Source: Candidatus Cloacimonadota bacterium
GTDB taxonomy: Bacteria > Cloacimonadota > Cloacimonadia > Cloacimonadales > WRIO01
Assembly: GCA_023230175.1 (NCBI GenBank)
Contig: JALNXV010000012.1
Location: 1 to 23,897, forward strand
Reading direction: 5' to 3'
Length of the DNA stretch: 23,897 nucleotides
Part shown: piece by piece, positions 23,351-23,897 of the stretch
Layout: each line of letters begins with the position of its first letter
How positions within the stretch are numbered: position 1 is the first letter of the stretch
Program-made: the position numbers and the translations under genes
Notes under the pieces: generated by a model
Database searches by the model: none
What the model was told of the DNA's origin: nothing
What the model saw: the letters and a program-made list of their open reading frames with translations, nothing else

Positions 23351-23404
23351 ACTATATTATCTGATGATATAATTGTTAGCTATTCAGATAATATAGTTTT
23401 TTTT
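23351..23404 (+). terminator. Intrinsic terminator after the phosphate acyltransferase gene
   Basis: A perfect 14-bp but A-T-rich stem (23351-23364 with 23384-23397) with a 19-base loop, followed by T bases to 23404. Confidence 0.8.
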
Positions 23405-23427
23405 AACAAAAGACATAGGAGGATTTA

Positions 23428-23814
23428 GTGCATTTAAGAGTTTTAAAAGCTATTGAAAAAATCTCTTTACTCGAACTCGCTTATAAAATGTTTAATATTG
23501 ATAATGAGTATTCTGAACACGAAAAATACTATTTTAACGTATTTAAAAGTAATACAATGTTGGATCTAAAAGATTATCAAATTAAAGATATAAATTATCA
23601 CGAAATTATTCGAAATTTAAAAGAAAGCTCTATGCTGACAAAAATGTTAATCTTTAGAGAACTCGCTTACTTAATGTATACTGAGCATAAACCTTCAGAT
23701 AAAGAGATTAAGTTTCTATCACAATTAAGAAAAGATTTAAATATTGATGAGATTGAAGAAACTAAATTGATTAAACAAATTAATGAAGAAAAACAAAAAA
23801 TAGTTAATTCATAA
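23428..23814 (+). CDS. Uncharacterised small helical protein, possibly TerB-like
   Basis: I do not recognise this 128-residue protein with confidence. It starts at GTG 23428 with an AGGAGG site eight bases upstream (23417-23422). It is predicted all-helical, charged, with no signal peptide or membrane segment. Two similar halves can be seen: LLELAYKMFNIDNEYSEHEKYYFNVFK and IFRELAYLMYTEHKPSDKEIKFLSQLRKDLNI. The pattern 'hydrophobic helix - short loop with D/E/H - S/D-x-x-E-x-x-F/L' is like the paired helices of TerB/DjlA-type domains, which is only a fold guess. The window ends soon after it, so operon partners downstream are unknown. It follows an intrinsic terminator, so it may have its own promoter in or after that stem. 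Confidence 0.7.
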   Translation: MHLRVLKAIEKISLLELAYKMFNIDNEYSEHEKYYFNVFKSNTMLDLKDYQIKDINYHEIIRNLKESSMLTKMLIFRELAYLMYTEHKPSDKEIKFLSQLRKDLNIDEIEETKLIKQINEEKQKIVNS

Positions 23815-23830
23815 TTTACCTGATAAATAT

Positions 23831-23897
23831 AAAGGCTGTTTAGTAATATTGTCGTGTGTGCTTTTTTTTTGCATTTTCTTTTTTTTTTCGAGCATCC
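23831..23897. repeat. Left end of a further inverted-repeat element (copy 3, cut by window edge)
   Basis: AAAGGCTGTTTAGTAATATTGTCGTGTGTGC (first 20 bases AAAGGCTGTTTAGTAATATT) matches 19410-19440 at about three quarters of positions, including the AAAGG(C/T)TGTT end and the following TAAT.TTGT.GTG. Then come two long T-runs (23862-23870 and 23879-23888). The right end is outside the window. Confidence 0.5.

Noticed and set aside
23861..23888. Long T-runs at the right edge as a terminator of the last gene
   Set aside because: No convincing GC stem precedes them, and the surrounding sequence matches the inverted-repeat element instead.

Overview
This window comes from a low-GC bacterial chromosome. 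By eye it is roughly 30% G+C, with strong AAGGAG/GGAGG ribosome binding sites, ATG/GTG/TTG starts and many intrinsic terminators. It is mostly single-copy housekeeping genes, so it is chromosomal rather than plasmid or phage. The lineage cannot be fixed from this stretch. The long-form S-adenosylhomocysteinase, an ECF transporter, an RRM protein, RNase G beside L21/L27 and a phosphotransbutyrylase-type enzyme would fit a fermentative, probably host- or gut-associated anaerobe, but that is only a guess.

Layout. (1) 1-7035, plus strand: rpsO with its terminator, a structured leader, pnp, ahcY, then a nucleotide-sugar dehydrogenase, a specialised NusG paralogue and a sugar-nucleotide epimerase. 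The last three look like surface-polysaccharide genes. (2) 7036-9720, plus strand: ruvB, then a polysaccharide flippase that overlaps ruvB by 8 bases, ending in a two-way terminator. (3) 9758-12487, minus strand: rng, rplU, rpmA and an OsmC-family gene. (4) 12591-16547, plus strand: a soluble multi-PAS hybrid histidine kinase overlapping a cardiolipin synthase by 4 bases. (5) 16548-16802: a gene-poor stretch with a small inverted-repeat element and a candidate small RNA carrying C-rich anti-Shine-Dalgarno motifs. (6) 16803-19319, minus strand: a three-gene ECF vitamin/micronutrient transporter (fused double ATPase, T protein, S protein). (7) 19320-19934: a MITE-like element of about 220 bp and a long structured leader. 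(8) 19935-23814, plus strand: an RRM RNA-binding protein, a Nif3-family protein, an AhpD-like/GAF fusion, a phosphate acyltransferase and an unknown small helical protein. A further copy of the inverted-repeat element runs off the right edge.

The most notable observations are these. The fused ECF ATPase has lost motifs in both halves in a complementary pattern that leaves exactly one complete composite ATP site and one dead site. A compact sRNA candidate (about 16725-16801) carries ACCUCCU and CUCCCC. A family of elements with ends near AAAGGCTGTTGAA occurs three times in the window. An AhpD-like CxxC domain is fused to a free-methionine-sulfoxide-reductase-like GAF domain that lacks one of the usual three cysteines. 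The pnp leader folds into a long stem like those used in PNPase autoregulation. No rRNA, tRNA, CRISPR array, phage gene or complete insertion sequence was seen.
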